Position numbers and translations under genes: made by a program
Shown here: positions 5,949 to 7,138 of the stretch, in pieces
Position numbering within the stretch: position 1 is the first letter of the stretch
Layout: every line of letters begins with the position of its first letter
Source of the DNA: Nodosilinea sp. BSH.14
GTDB lineage: Bacteria > Cyanobacteriota > Cyanobacteriia > Phormidesmidales > Phormidesmidaceae
Assembly (NCBI GenBank): GCA_023264315.1
Contig: JALQST010000159.1
Coordinates: 1 to 7,138, forward strand
Direction: 5' to 3'
Length of the DNA: 7,138 nt
Notes under the pieces: model-generated
What the model was told of the DNA's origin: nothing
Database searches by the model: none
Seen by the model: only the letters and a program-made list of their open reading frames with translations

Positions 5949-7138
5949 CTATCGGCGTCGGATGCGCTGGCTGAGGCGTTGGCCGAGTTGCCGGACTTCG
6001 GGGATGGGCAGCACCGAGGCTCCGGCGATGAAGACCAAGACGCCCACACCGCCAGGGATCAGCAGTTGCAGGGCCAAGGGGCCGATTCCCGACGTCCCCA
6101 GCCAGCGTTCTAGCCCCTGGAGGGTGCCCCAGGCTGCTGTGCCAGAGAGGGCGCTGAGTCCGGTTAATAGCCCTATCAGGCCAGCCCATTCCAGCAGGGG
6201 TAGACCGCCTAGGCGACGGTGCAAAACCGCCGTCAGGGCCAGGGTGGAAAACACATTCACCCCGACGGTAGCTAGCACCACACCCGGTGCGCCAATCCAG
6301 CGGATGAAGAAGAAATCCAGCACGCCGTTCAGCACAATGTTGATCAGGCTGATGCGAAAGGGCGTTTGGCCATCCCCCATGGCGTAGAAGACCCGCACCA
6401 GCACATCCCGCGCCAGGTAGACGAACATCCCAAAGCCGTAGACCATCAGCACCGACGTGACCAGGGCCGAGGCCTCGGCGTCGAAGGCTCCCCGTTCGTA
6501 AATCACCCGCACAATGGGCGAGGCCAGCACCACAAACAGCGCCCCCAAAGGCAGCATCGTCAACGCGGTGAACAGCAAACTTTGGCGGATGCGATCCTTC
6601 AGTTCGGGCCAATGTTCCGGCGCGGCCAGACGGGCAAACAGCGGCAAAAACGGCACCAAAATCACGTTGGAAATGATCCCTAACGGCGTTTGTACCAACA
6701 AATTGGCATAGCTCAACGCCGCCGCCGTACCAGGAATAAACGAGGCAAAAAACAAGTCCGTAAACAGGTTAATTTGCAGCATTCCCGACGACAGCGTGGC
6801 CGGAATCAGCACCTTAAAAACGTCCTGCACCCCCGGCAGTTTCCAATCAAACCGCAGCCGAGGTCTGCCCAGGCCAGACTTCCACAGGGCCGGAAGCTGC
6901 GCCAACCACTGCAACACCGCCCCCGCCAGGGTGCTGCCTGCCAACACCGCCCCCCCCAGGAGGAAATAATCGGCATTGGCCATATCGGCCCCGATCACCC
7001 CATAGAGAATCCCTAACCCCAGCAGCACCGCCCCACTGGAGAAAATCGGGCTAATCGACGGCAGCCAAAACTGGCTATCGGCATTCAACGCCCCAAAGCC
7101 AATGCCAATCAACCCCGCAAACAGGGCCATGGGCGACA
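5949..7138 (-). CDS. murJ: MurJ/MviN lipid II flippase, C-terminal portion (5' end outside window)
   Basis: MurJ carries lipid II across the inner membrane for peptidoglycan synthesis. About 395 codons are present, open to the right edge, with stop TAG at 5949-5951. The ATG at 7130 is internal: the frame continues upstream (Ser-Pro) and the protein begins mid-family at MALFAGLIGIGFGALNADSQFW. Family members are about 500-550 residues, so roughly the first 130 are missing. Visible marks, counted from that Met, are SNVILVPFLPLFARL (about 154-168), VIYERGAF (209-216), matching the MviN (L/I)(Y/F)xRGAF signature, and RVFYAMGDGQTPFRI (246-260), matching R.FYA..D..TP. About ten hydrophobic helices alternate with short loops, and the end is basic (LSQRIRRR). 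A MATE-type exporter is less likely given these signatures. The lipoprotein gene follows on the same strand. Confidence 0.92.
   Translation of the reverse strand, partial: SPMALFAGLIGIGFGALNADSQFWLPSISPIFSSGAVLLGLGILYGVIGADMANADYFLLGGAVLAGSTLAGAVLQWLAQLPALWKSGLGRPRLRFDWKLPGVQDVFKVLIPATLSSGMLQINLFTDLFFASFIPGTAAALSYANLLVQTPLGIISNVILVPFLPLFARLAAPEHWPELKDRIRQSLLFTALTMLPLGALFVVLASPIVRVIYERGAFDAEASALVTSVLMVYGFGMFVYLARDVLVRVFYAMGDGQTPFRISLINIVLNGVLDFFFIRWIGAPGVVLATVGVNVFSTLALTAVLHRRLGGLPLLEWAGLIGLLTGLSALSGTAAWGTLQGLERWLGTSGIGPLALQLLIPGGVGVLVFIAGASVLPIPEVRQLGQRLSQRIRRR

Noticed and set aside
1183..7138. A single envelope gene cluster linking the M15 peptidase, ExbBD, lipoprotein and MurJ
   Set aside because: Directions alternate, nadA interrupts the set, and only exbB-exbD are close enough for one transcript; proximity alone is not evidence.

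Overview
The window looks like a stretch of a cyanobacterial chromosome, probably a GC-rich filamentous Leptolyngbya- or Nodosilinea-like form; the rank below phylum is inference. The clues are a cyanobacterial-type NadA, an M15 peptidase whose N-terminus resembles one I recall from cyanobacteria, a copy of the HIP1 octamer GCGATCGC, and intergenic palindromes of REP type. I recognise the families from memory of their motifs; no search was run.

Layout, left to right: the last 55 codons of a P-type cation ATPase (+), a palindromic repeat element, a HAD-family phosphatase (-), a 149-bp divergent spacer rich in small hairpins, a 553-residue repeat-containing protein ending in an M15-type peptidase domain (+), a tightly coupled exbB-exbD pair (-), a spacer of about 340 bp holding a 23-bp tandem repeat, a REP-like palindrome cluster and a probable promoter, then nadA for quinolinate synthase (+), a small lipoprotein of unknown function (-), and the C-terminal three quarters of murJ, the lipid II flippase (-), running off the right edge.

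Genes alternate in direction. There are three convergent pairs (ATPase/HAD, M15/exbD, nadA/lipoprotein) and two divergent ones (HAD/M15, exbB/nadA). Only exbB-exbD is clearly an operon; murJ and the lipoprotein gene are co-directional with a 109-bp gap. Several products act at the cell envelope (MurJ, the M15 peptidase, ExbBD, the lipoprotein), but orientation and spacing do not support one shared system. The region reads mainly as housekeeping and accessory chromosome. I found no CRISPR array, tRNA, rRNA, transposase or convincing new multi-gene system. The points most worth a second look are an ExbD-type protein lacking the usual membrane aspartate, the tandem operator-like repeat before exbB, the internal repeats of the M15 protein, and the two REP-like elements.
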